A DNA stretch of 64,000 nucleotides from Physcomitrium patens (lineage: Eukaryota > Streptophyta > Bryopsida > Funariales > Funariaceae): assembly GCF_000002425.4 (NCBI RefSeq), contig NC_037267.1, forward strand, positions 7,639,396-7,703,395. Direction: 5' to 3'. Below the pieces are notes generated by a model. The model was not told the DNA's origin. It made no database searches and saw only the letters and a list, made by a program, of their open reading frames with translations. Of the stretch, positions 12,632-21,975 are shown piece by piece. Each line of letters starts with the position of its first letter. Position 1 is the stretch's first letter. Made by a program: the position numbers and the translations under genes.

Positions 12632-13072
12632 AATGAGAAACAAAATTCTATAACATCCTTAACAAATTTTATTAAATTGTGTTAAAAAATCAATACCATT
12701 TTCTAAATCAATTATATATATATATATATATATATATATTCTTTTCTACCAAAGTAAGAAGTGTTTGTCTATACACAAGACAATTTCACAATACATGGAG
12801 GTGAGAGTTGTATCTTACAAGATAGTTTGATGTTTTGGAGGGAGAAACTAAGGAGATTCAATGATGATTTTGTAACAATTCAATAATCTCCACAATGTCC
12901 TTGTCAGAGTTGCATATCTAATTTGTGTTGTAGAACTCCAATGCTTTATGGATCCCAAGTGTACAAAATTTTGAGTTCATCATCTACCCACCTACACATT
13001 TCCTCTTACAAATATTTTGCAAAGTTTGATCAATGCCAACACACTCCAATCTTATAGTAGTGACCTTTGCCA
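11745..13072. other. Upstream region of the 9582-11744 gene, then AT-rich DNA
   Basis: 11745-12150 is GC-rich and probably holds the promoter and 5' untranslated region of the minus-strand gene; no convincing TATA box was seen. From 12200 it becomes AT-rich, with a poly-A of 24 at 12214-12237, a palindromic TATG/CATA tract around 12330-12370 and (TA)n runs at 12594-12625 and 12712-12739. No coding sequence recognised. Confidence 0.6.
12594..12739. repeat. Two (TA)n microsatellites
   Basis: TA runs of about 16 units (12594-12625) and 14 units (12712-12739), separated by 86 bases of AT-rich DNA. Confidence 0.95.
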
Positions 13073-13358
13073 TATTGAAACATAGAAAGCATACTCCACA
13101 CAAGTAAGTTAGGACCAGCAAGGTTGCACTATAACAAATAGAGTGTGGTATGAGATAATTCTTCCCATGCCAACCCTTTCTTTATATACTAGTACCAAGG
13201 TACCAAGTGCTACAATCCATATGGGATATCTCCTAGGACCAGCCCTCCCCTTGTACTCTAATGCACTATAGACCAGCACCCTACCTTATGGGATATCCTT
13301 AACAACACTTGTACTCTATTGACCATTAGCAACTACTTAAAGAGTTCTTTTCTCAACA
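13073..13358 (-). repeat. copia 3' LTR (286 bp)
   Basis: Direct copy of 16112-16397. In the sense direction it begins TGTTGAGAAAAG and ends TTTCAATA, so the end is TA and not the usual CA in both LTRs. The inner ends otherwise form a TGTTGA/TCAATA imperfect inverted repeat. Confidence 0.95.
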
Positions 13359-13368
13359 CTCCCACTTT
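13359..13368 (-). promoter_or_regulatory. copia polypurine tract
   Basis: Sense sequence AAAGTGGGAG directly upstream of the 3' LTR, the expected plus-strand primer position. Confidence 0.8.
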
Positions 13369-13376
13369 GCTATTGG

Positions 13377-13864
13377 TCAATTAGCTCTCAATCCTAATGC
13401 CTGATTCAACTTGCTGTGTCCTTCTCTAACTAAGGCTTTTGTCAACAAATCAGCCAACATGTCTTTGGTTTCACAATACATCATATCAATAACCTCCATC
13501 TCTATCTTCTCTCTTATGAAATGATGCTGAATATCAATGTACTTAGTTCTTGCATGATGCTTTGGATTCTTTCCAAAAGCAAGACATCCTTGATTGTCAC
13601 ACCTCAATGGAGTAGCCTCCAATTGCACAAGTCCAATATCTTCCAATAACAACCTCAATCAAATTGCCTCCATTGCTTTATGACTTGCTGCCAAATACTC
13701 CGCCCCTATTGTGGACCTTGCAATATTTGGTTGTCTCTTGCTATTCGAAGATATGGCTCCCACTCAAACAAAGAATACATAGCCCATTGTTGACCTTCAA
13801 TCGTTTGCATCTCTCTTGGTTCTAAGCACCCACTTACATCCAATTGTTGTGGAAAGATGTGGTT
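13377..13864 (-). pseudogene. copia reverse transcriptase start fused to RNase H remnant
   Basis: Sense reading gives IGCKWVLRTKRDAN, the start of copia reverse transcriptase, and then without its core jumps to RSTMGYVFFV and AISSNSKRQPNIARSTIGAE, which is RNase H. It continues through CDNQGCLAFGKNPKHHART and KYIDIQHHFIREKIE to a stop at 13377-13379. The YxDD active site is absent, so this is a deletion product. Three in-frame stops are seen, each TGA: one at the deletion joint and one before RLLLEDIG both look like former Trp (TGG), and one follows GYVFFV. Not functional. Confidence 0.88.
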
Positions 13865-13867
13865 CTT

Positions 13868-15682
13868 TCACCATTCACCTTGTGGTCTTCTCTCACGTGT
13901 TGGATATCTTCTTTCATACAAAGAAGATGAGCCTTCTTGCACCTCTTGCTGCCTTGTATGACTCATGGAGTGCTTTCTCTTACTCATTTGTTGGTATTCT
14001 TCATCTTCATTCTCTTCATTGTCCTTGTTGTATCTTGCTGGAATTGAAGTCTTCATAGTATTGGGCTCTTCTATCATGGCAACTTCCTCTCCTTCTTCAC
14101 TTTGAGAATGCACTTCTTCATCTTCTTGTTTGTTTGCTGGAATTGAAGATGTGTCCACAAACACACCACTACTCCCACTTGGACACATCTCCCACTTTTC
14201 ACTACCACTCATAGATGGTGTCCTCATGGATCCACAAACATCCGAATGCACAAGCTCCAGCAATTGATTTGCTCTTGTTGCAACTCCTCTAGGAAATGGT
14301 GTCCTATGTTGTTTGCCTTGAATGCATCCCTCACAAGCAAGATTCATGGTATAATGGCCAAGGTCTATGCCATTTACCTTGGATTGAAGCCCCTTCATGC
14401 TTTTGGCATTCAAATGCCCAAGTCTTTGATGCCAAATGCCCATCTTCTCTTCATTTGATGGAAATTCAGCAAAGGCAGCAACCTCCACTCCATTGATCCT
14501 CTTGCAATTGATAATATAGAGATTGCCATTCCTAGTCCCTTTTGCTACTTCTTTGCCTTCCATGGTTCTCACAAAACATCCGTTCATGTTAAATTGCACT
14601 TTGTACCCATGAGTTATAAGTTTACTCACAGAAAGGAGGTTCTTCTTCATCTTTGGCACATGCAACACATCCTTGAGAGTGATTCTCTTGCTTATGCCCT
14701 TCACCACCACCTCCACTACAATGGTGCCTATTCCAATGGCTTGTACCATACAATTATCACCTAACCAAACCTTGGTTGCTTGAATTGGTTGATAAGTGTT
14801 AAATGAACACTTGTATGGAGTCATGTGTTTGGTACATCCGGAATCCACAATCCATTTGCTCATATCAAACATGGAAGGAGTTTGTTTTGCCATGAATGCA
14901 AAGTCTTCACCTCCATGGTCATGAAAAGCATTGTTGGCATTCTCTCTTTCTCCTCTCTTTGCCTTGAAACAATTTCTAGCAAAATGGCCTGGTTTTCCAC
15001 AAATGTAACAAGTTTTAGGAGGATAACGTTGAAAAGGGGCACTTGCCTTACTTGGTCTTGTAAATAGTGCTGATTGCTCCCCAATAGACTCCTTTTGCTT
15101 TCTTTTGGTCACTTCATGGGCTAGTCTTGCCGTGACATAGTCCAAAGTAAGATCTTTTCTTGAAATGGACTCCAATGCCACAATGAGGGAGGAATAGGAG
15201 TCCGGAAGGCTTGAGAGCAATGTCATCACAACATCTTCTTCAAGTAAAGGCTTGTCAACAACAGCAAGTTGGTTTGCAAGTGCTTTTACCTTATTTACAT
15301 GAGCCATGAGATCTTCACCTTCTTCCATCTTCACGGTGAAGAACTTTTGCCTTGACCATAGCACATTGGAAAGATTCCTACTCTCATAGACATTGCAAAG
15401 AGTCTTCCATGCATCTGCTGCTCCTTTGCAAGAAATGACATGAGCAAAGTTGGTTTCATCTAAGTTGGTGGCAATTATGCCAAAAGCCTTCTTTTCTCGT
15501 CTTTTGAAGTCCTTTTGCTCCTTCATGCTTGCCTCTAATCCAGGTGCCTCTTCCTCCTCACATACTATCTCCCAAAGATCCAATGACGCCAAAAGTAGCT
15601 CCATTTTGGCCTTCCAGTGGTGAAAGTTGTCACCTCTAAACTTTTCTACCATTCTTAAGCTATCACTCTCAAAAGATGCCAT
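13868..15682 (-). CDS. copia gag-protease polyprotein with truncated integrase (604 codons)
   Basis: Open frame from ATG at 15682. The N-terminal ~210 residues are a copia gag (UBN2-type; FRGDNFHHWKAKMELLLASL, MTLLSSLPDSYSSL). A CCHC zinc knuckle CYICGKPGHFARNC lies near residue 225. The aspartic protease core WIVDSGCTKHMTPY lies near residue 280, with Cys after DSG where Ala is usual. The pre-integrase segment WHQRLGHLNAKSM and CEGCIQGKQHRTPF lies near 415-455. Integrase then starts (LELVHSDVCGSM) but is cut within about 15 residues and fused to the acidic linker that normally precedes reverse transcriptase, ending RRYPTRERRPQGEW. The DDE core is missing. Because gag and protease are open, particles could form, but the protein cannot integrate DNA. 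Confidence 0.9.
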   Translation of the reverse strand: MASFESDSLRMVEKFRGDNFHHWKAKMELLLASLDLWEIVCEEEEAPGLEASMKEQKDFKRREKKAFGIIATNLDETNFAHVISCKGAADAWKTLCNVYESRNLSNVLWSRQKFFTVKMEEGEDLMAHVNKVKALANQLAVVDKPLLEEDVVMTLLSSLPDSYSSLIVALESISRKDLTLDYVTARLAHEVTKRKQKESIGEQSALFTRPSKASAPFQRYPPKTCYICGKPGHFARNCFKAKRGERENANNAFHDHGGEDFAFMAKQTPSMFDMSKWIVDSGCTKHMTPYKCSFNTYQPIQATKVWLGDNCMVQAIGIGTIVVEVVVKGISKRITLKDVLHVPKMKKNLLSVSKLITHGYKVQFNMNGCFVRTMEGKEVAKGTRNGNLYIINCKRINGVEVAAFAEFPSNEEKMGIWHQRLGHLNAKSMKGLQSKVNGIDLGHYTMNLACEGCIQGKQHRTPFPRGVATRANQLLELVHSDVCGSMRTPSMSGSEKWEMCPSGSSGVFVDTSSIPANKQEDEEVHSQSEEGEEVAMIEEPNTMKTSIPARYNKDNEENEDEEYQQMSKRKHSMSHTRQQEVQEGSSSLYERRYPTRERRPQGEW

Positions 15683-16097
15683 CTCAAGCTACAAGTAGGT
15701 CCAAAAATCTCTTGATTTGCAGTTGTAATGCAAAAGATATGACTACTCAAAGATTGCTGAACTACAAACTCAGAATTCGCTGTTTTGCAACTTTTTGCAT
15801 ACTTTGAGTCCAAATCACGTCTAAATGGTGGGAAATGCTATGTCATGTAATTCTATGGCTTTCAAACATCTCCCTCACTTCACCTCACTCAAAATGACTC
15901 AATTTCTCATAAAACTCTCAAATACTAGTGTTACTTCAGCAAAGACACTATCAAGGTCATGCACTAACCTCATACACTCACAAATCCAGGAGTAATGACT
16001 TCAACAAAACACTAGTAATACTATACCATAAGATCTCAACCACCAAACAAGCAACAAAGAAAATAAAATGCAAGAACAACTTACTTGGTAAGAGAAT

Positions 16098-16111
16098 GTG
16101 GGCCCATAACC
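16098..16111 (-). promoter_or_regulatory. copia primer-binding site matching the initiator tRNA-Met anticodon arm
   Basis: The 14 bases directly inside the 5' LTR read GTGGGCCCATAACC on the plus strand. From memory this is the sequence of the anticodon stem-loop of plant initiator tRNA-Met (CAU anticodon), so the RNA would pair with the middle of that tRNA and not with its 3' CCA end. There is no TGG at the site. Drosophila copia and yeast Ty5 use such a half-tRNA primer. Confidence 0.8.
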
Positions 16112-16397
16112 TATTGAAACATAGAAAGCATACTCCACACAAGTAAGTTAGGACCAGCAAGGTTGCACTATAACAAATAGAGTGTGGTATGAGATAATTC
16201 TTCCCATGCCAACCCTTTCTTTATATACTAGTACCAAGGTACCAAGTGCTACAATCCATATGGGATATCTCCTAGGACCAGCCCTCCCCTTGTACTCTAA
16301 TGCACTATAGACCAGCACCCTACCTTATGGGATATCCTTAACAACACTTGTACTCTATTGACCATTAGCAACTACTTAAAGAGTTCTTTTCTCAACA
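16112..16397 (-). repeat. copia 5' LTR (286 bp)
   Basis: Identical to 13073-13358 by eye over its whole length. Contains the transcription control region of the element. Confidence 0.95.
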
Positions 16398-16402
16398 TGC
16401 CA

Positions 16403-17280
16403 TACCTCCATGCCTCATCCCACCACAGCTTGATTACTCTTGGTACCCACATTAACACTTTGATAAGCTTTTATTCTTGTTAATGCTAAAGTAGCAACAT
16501 TGTATGCTAAAATGCCAACTATGACAAAATAATTTCTTTGAAGTGAAATGGATTTTAATACTTGTGGTGGACTTTAGCTATTTGGCATGTGACAACCCAT
16601 GGACAACAAAATTGACTGTGGATGAGTCTTTATGATGAGGTAGTTAAATAAAACTGCAATCATAGAGTCTGTGGATTTTATTTTATAACATCCTTGGCGT
16701 TGGATAAGGAATTCTGCAACTAACATGCATTGTTGCAACTAAATCAATTTACCTAGACAAAGTTGTCAATCTGTACTATTCTAGGATCTTTAAGTATACA
16801 CTTCAATTGCACCTCAATGACTTGCTGTAATGTGTTATTCTTGAAGCAAAGTGAAGATCGTCTATGCCAGAATTTCTTCTAATTCCAAAATTACGTGTAA
16901 CCCATTACAGATTATGGCTATAGACAAAAAAAAAAAAAAATCAAAATTGACATCAAAATGTATACTAGGAAGAAACATACTATTTTTCATTCAAGATTTT
17001 CCTTTGCATGATTGTTCATAATATGTATGCTATGTTGAAAAGAACAATTACAGGAAGAAAAAAAATTCATCTTTCCAGTAAATAATGAATATTACAGGCA
17101 GAACTACTCTTCTAAAATGAAACAAATTCAATCACCCAATCGTTATATTTTAAAAAAAGTCTCACTACAATTAAATCAATGAAAGAAAACTTTCGTTGCA
17201 CAGAGGCAACACAGATTCAGAAACCTAATGCAAGTTACCATCAAAAGGAAGCCTGTAAAACCACATCCCTCATCAACACA
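16403..17280. other. Intergenic DNA, no gene recognised
   Basis: AT-rich sequence between the copia element and the channel gene, with a short poly-A at about 16927-16940. No motif or domain seen; the right part may be 3' untranslated sequence of the minus-strand genes. Confidence 0.6.
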
Positions 17281-17535
17281 TCATCCTGCCAGACAGAAAC
17301 AGGACGAGGTATACAGGGATGAGAGTACCATCCTGTAATAAAACCACACATACACATTCAAGTATGAATACCTGAACGACACACGCAGCTCACACACTGT
17401 CGAGACAACCAGCAGCGGCGTCGACAGGAGAATCGAAGCCGACGCGGTGAAGATCTCATGGCGCACGGCATTGGTAATAAGCTGCTTCAGAATCTCAATT
17501 ACCCAGTTCGCCGTTTGTTGTGTAGCTGAACCCAT
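17281..17535 (-). CDS. Small hypothetical protein with one probable membrane segment
   Basis: 84-codon open frame starting ATG at 17535, only 54 bases downstream of the channel gene's stop on the same strand. It begins MGSATQQTANWVIEILKQL, then has a hydrophobic stretch (IFTASASILLSTPLLVVSTV) and a Cys near residue 48, and ends SSCFCLAG. The first 55 codons have the base composition of the neighbouring coding exons. A GT donor after the codons for CELRVSFR and an acceptor before ATGGTACTC would define an intron of only about 40 nt, so splicing here is doubtful. I do not recognise it. It could be a short independent gene, an alternative last exon of the channel gene, or chance. Confidence 0.35.
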   Translation of the reverse strand: MGSATQQTANWVIEILKQLITNAVRHEIFTASASILLSTPLLVVSTVCELRVSFRYSYLNVYVWFYYRMVLSSLYTSSCFCLAG

Positions 17536-17589
17536 CGCTGCTTGGTATGTCTATGTGCGAGCAGCGTGTGGGTTGGCGAGGAGAGGGGA

Positions 17590-20500
17590 TCAGCTGGAGA
17601 GGTAATCTTTGGGTTTCGGGGAGCACAGGATGGCGGCGTAGAGGCGAAGCGATCGCAGCTGCGCGCGAAGGGGAGGCGTCAGGGGAAAGCGACTTGACGG
17701 ATCGTGCTGGGCATTGATTGACACAGTTTCGGAGTGGTCGTCTGCATAGGAATGGTCGGGTGTTGTCGTTGCTATTGTGTTGCTCAGTGATAGCCGTGCC
17801 CGGTGCCTTCGCCAGCCAAGTTGGATTGTCACAGCCGCCCAAGTTTGCCAGCTGCAGGAGTGGGACCTCACGGCGCGCTTCAGATTTTCGTTGGCGAACT
17901 TGTGCTGGAAGTGTTGCGTTAAGTACTTCAGGTCCAGGGCGTCCAAGGCAAAGGCCTCGGTCACTGTAAGCGTAGTTAGTGTTGTGGTGGATAATGGGAG
18001 GTTGTCACGAAGAGGCTTGCTGAGACACCATGAGATGAGCTCATCGCCACAAAAATGACTCGGACCCAGCACACATTTGCTGGTCCTGTTGTGGCGTAAC
18101 CGGTATGAGCTCCCTATGTTGCCTCGCACTATGAACAACATCTGTCTCACTGGCTCGCCTTCATTCAAGACCTATGGGAGGATTGACCACATATATTGAG
18201 CATCACTCGCAGCCAGGTTTGAGGTTTAAGATTTACGTATTTAGGTTGTAAGCGAATTCAAGTTCAAACAAATTAAAGCATCTGATTCCTGTCATTTCTA
18301 TTAATGGATGATGAAGGCTGAACACACCGTCTCATTCTTGGTGAAGAGTTTCGGTTTGAGGCGTTCACATATGATGTTGAGGATTTGATCATCCACTTGC
18401 TCAAATAGTGGCACCTGCACATGAATCACACAAGCGATGTTTAATCCATGATGTTATTAGATAGTTATTCATCTGAATGCAGAATGTGGAAAGAGTAGAC
18501 GCTGTATTGCAACTACAGCAGTGCGTGGATTTGGCATTCATGACATCCATGTCATACAGAGAGTATGTGAAAATGTACTTTGCGAACGAGTTCATAGCAA
18601 AGGTGGCGCTTGATATCGCGACGCAGACTCTCAGGAAGATCCCGAATAGTGGCCACCTCATCGATCCCACGAGTAGCAGCCCACATGTGCCGTTCGTATT
18701 GGCGCACTCGACGCCGTATTTCATTGGGCAGCTGCCGTCTCCGCATCCACCACTCGATGTCACGGGCGCGTAGCTGTGACTTGACCTTCCTAGCTGTAGT
18801 GGAGTGCAGGAATACCTACAGATACCAGGAACTGGTGTTGAGAAACTAGAGACTTTCACAAGCAAATGTGGTAAAGTGAATGCTGGATGATTTTAGTTCA
18901 GCATATTGAACCTGGATGTTGCCGATTAGCAAAGTGAATAAGAGCAGGCCGCAGATGATGACAAGAATGCTGAAAGTGACCTCGACAATGTGAGGTGTGG
19001 GAGACAAAGCATTGCCGAAAGAGCTGCCATGTATTCAAACGTAGCAAATTACCATCAATTCGGCTTCAGGATATAGTTTCAGTCATTCGGTTAAGATGAT
19101 TAACTGGTTATAGTGCCGAGATACAATAATGTTTTGATGAAGGGATTTGAAAATTTCACACCTCATTGTCATTATACCCCAGAAGAGAGGGAGTACGATT
19201 CGGTTTATAGGAGTACGGATGTCTTGGACAATTGGCACTGCGAGCGAATAGATCCCGAAGCTGAAGTTGCCGGTGAGTGAATGGGCTCCTCCTTTGAGGC
19301 ATTGGAAGTCGAATGCAGGATCTTCAGCCCAAGCCAGTCGGTTTGTATCGCTTGAGGGTTGAGCGCCATAGGAAATGGGGTTCGGGCAACCCATGTATGA
19401 GTTCACCTGACAGTTGGTCATGCCTTTGCACTGCAGGTAGATACAGCTCTCAACTCGTTGTACTGTGAGGAGGTACCATATTGATCCCGCAACCTGTGTT
19501 ATCAAGATTCAGGGATAATTTAACAGCAGAGGATATTATTTGCATTAATATGGTGAAATCAAAAGGAATCGTGACGTGGAGACGTACATGAGCAGCACAG
19601 AAATAGACTGCCAGGTTCAACACAAACCCCCAGGAGGCACTGCCAAAGATATAACCGGTGACATGTTGTAGACGCCAGGCGATGAATATGAAACGCAGCA
19701 CTTTGGGAACATATTGGATTAGAAAGGTGAGCAACATATAGTTCATAATCCATGTGGTGTCTCCACCTTTCACGACTTGGTTGGGTAGAATCACCCATAA
19801 CATCACCTGCATATACGTATGCGCCCGCACACACAAACACAATTAGAAAATCTACATTTATTTGCAATGGAATGGCAGCAAATTGCAATCTCTCCTGGTA
19901 TGAACTTCAGAATACCCAGGGTTAGAATTCTCTACCTGCGGTATAGGAAGGATGACAAAGATATCAAACCAGAACTGTGGCAGAGAACGCAGATACTGGA
20001 TTGCCACGGTGCGAGCGTCCCACACAAGCTCCCCTTGCCCAAGAAACAAGGATTTCTTAGAAACATACGCTAATTTGAGTTGAAGCCACATGTGCCATAT
20101 GTATACAAGGTCGACCATACACCTGAGAATTGTGACTCCAATTGCATATCCTTTTTGTACGTACAAACAGGAAAGGTCTTTGTTGATGGAGAGCACTGAA
20201 ATGAAGAGAGGGTCTACAGCTGCCCCGAGCACGCAGGAGAGCAGGAACCACTTGTTGTAGCGCCGAATGGTGCTGTTTCGAGGGTCTAATACCTCACCAA
20301 AAATCCACTTCGACTTGGAGTCCTTAGTCCTGAACAGAGAGTGAATTCAATCTTTGTGTCAAGATCTACACACGCATAAGCGAGGACCAGGAATATGACC
20401 TCTGCAGCATTCAAAGAGCTTTTTGATGAAGAATCAGAAGCTTGTGATGAAGTATCTCTGGGAATCCGCATGAATGCTCACGTACGGTACTGATGAGAGA

Positions 20501-20740
20501 TTTGGCAGTAGCAAATCGAGATAGAGGATTTAAAAAATTGACAAACCTGTAGTATCCAATATGTCTGCGACGCTCTAGACAGGTGCGAGGGGTAGTTTCA
20601 AGAGAAGATGGATACTTTTCGCAAACTGTTGAATGGAAAAGGGGAGGACCCACTCCAGAGCAGGCATAGCAGAGAATTTCCTCTCTGTTGCTCTGAATTG
20701 AGTCCAAAGACGAGTAGCTGTTGAAGCGGTGGTACTCCAT
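17590..20740 (-). CDS. Cyclic nucleotide-gated ion channel, CNGC2/CNGC4-type (group IVb)
   Basis: Exons 20740-20547, 20329-19936, 19806-19588, 19493-19162, 19023-18912, 18815-18579, 18414-18328 and 18171-17590 join in frame through GT/AG sites to about 718 aa, close to the usual ~700. Order: ILCYACSGVGPPLFHSTVC (N-terminal motif of this group); FGEVLDPR; S1-S4 with VDPLFISVLS and TILRCMVDL; S5 with VTGYIFGSASWGFVLNL; extracellular Cys-rich loop; pore helix LFWGIMTM then SSFGNAL; S6 LLLFTLLIGNIQ; C-linker EWWMRRRQLP; cyclic-nucleotide-binding domain with phosphate cassette HFCGDELISWCL; IQ motif AVTIQLGWRRHRARL; tail LRLYAAILCSPKP, as in CNGC2. These are plasma-membrane Ca-permeable cation channels regulated by calmodulin. 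The start at 20740 is the first ATG in the exon; the exon reaches back to an acceptor at 20788, so an upstream exon exists and may be only 5' untranslated. Confidence 0.93.
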
Positions 20741-21728
20741 CTTCTTCGACGATGCAGCGCCTTTGCTTCCACACGCCCGGATGGCACCCTGCAAACAATG
20801 AACTCAGTACGTGGAACCAAAACAATACACGGTTACAGTCCATTCAATTCTTTCAAATGCTGAAGTTCGCTCACTTGAGCTAAAAGAGCAAATGGGGCTC
20901 TCGATCCAAAAAAACAGTATTCCTCTGATCTCTCCCACGGACAACTTCAACTCAACAGCCGTAACGTGAGGTTGGCTTCATGGGACACACGCCGGACTGC
21001 ACGACTACCCCATGACATGCTCTTGCAGAAGAATTTAGCTCACAAAATATGCACTAGATTCTTGAGAAAGGTTGGCCTTGAAATTGCTCACAGGCTGAGT
21101 CATAGACCTACGGAATTCATGTTCTGAGCATGCTCATTCTTTCGGATCTGTCGGTATTCGCCCCGGAATGTGCAACCTTGGTGAAACTAGCTAGCAACGT
21201 ACCTGTGAGAGAACATGCGCACTCATGTTTGCCGCAACTCTTCTTCGTCATCAACACTGGATAGATGCCGATCTTGCCGATTGTTTTGCCAGATTTAGCG
21301 CCAGGCTGCAGATATGAAGCATGGGGAGTAGATCATCGTGCTTAATGATGTAGTTGTGAATTTCATAAAGCTTTCGTGAATTAATGTTGACAATGACCTC
21401 GGACTCTCGCTGGTTCAGTTATTTCAGACACGCTGCTTCCAGTACTGTACCTTTTGTTCTGACGTTCTTTGGGACCATCACTCATTCTTTAGTTTACTGT
21501 ACCGGTAAGTAATTCTTTCCTTGTCTCTATTTATGGACACTGGTGTGGAATCTTTACCATTGCTATATGTGAGCTTTAAACATATGCATACCGCCACAAG
21601 AAAGAATCGCAGTGTAATTATAAAGAGGCTAGAGATTCTTAACCTATTATAAACCCAACTAACCTGAAATCTTTACAAATTCATCAAGCGCCACCTTCAG
21701 CTTAGTTTTGCGATACCTTAGCGATCTG

Positions 21729-21752
21729 TTTTTTTTTTTTTTTTTTTTTTTT
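21729..21752. repeat. poly-T / TTA tract
   Basis: About 24 T followed by an ATT-rich stretch. Confidence 0.9.
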
Positions 21753-21902
21753 ATTATTATTATTTTTTATTGGGATAATACAGTGTTGTTATCGTTCTTA
21801 AAATTTACTCAGTCTGAAAGGCTGTAATGAACGTGCGAAACTATCAGGTTTTCCTGCAACATGGTACGCTTTGATGCATCAAGTCCTAGATGCTCGTTTG
21901 AA

Positions 21903-21975
21903 TGATGTAACCTGATGTAACCTGGTGCAAGTAACCTGATTTAACCTGCTGCTAGCTGTGTAACCCGATGTAAGT
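21903..21975. repeat. Short TAACCTGATG-type tandem repeat
   Basis: Five or six imperfect copies of a 10-13 bp unit (GATGTAACCT, with variants GTAACCTGAT, TTAACCTGCT, GTAACCCGATG). No function evident. Confidence 0.8.

Larger units (their letters stand above)
13073..16397 (-). mobile_element. Young non-autonomous Ty1/copia LTR retrotransposon
   Basis: 3325-bp element on the minus strand bounded by two LTRs of 286 bp that I find identical base for base, and flanked by a 5-bp target duplication TGCCA (13068-13072 and 16398-16402). It has an open gag-protease frame, a primer site directly next to the 5' LTR and a purine tract next to the 3' LTR. The internal part is only 2.75 kb. Two large deletions removed most of integrase and nearly all of reverse transcriptase, and what remains of RNase H carries stops. 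Identical LTRs show recent insertion, so the enzymes must have come from another copy. Confidence 0.93.
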
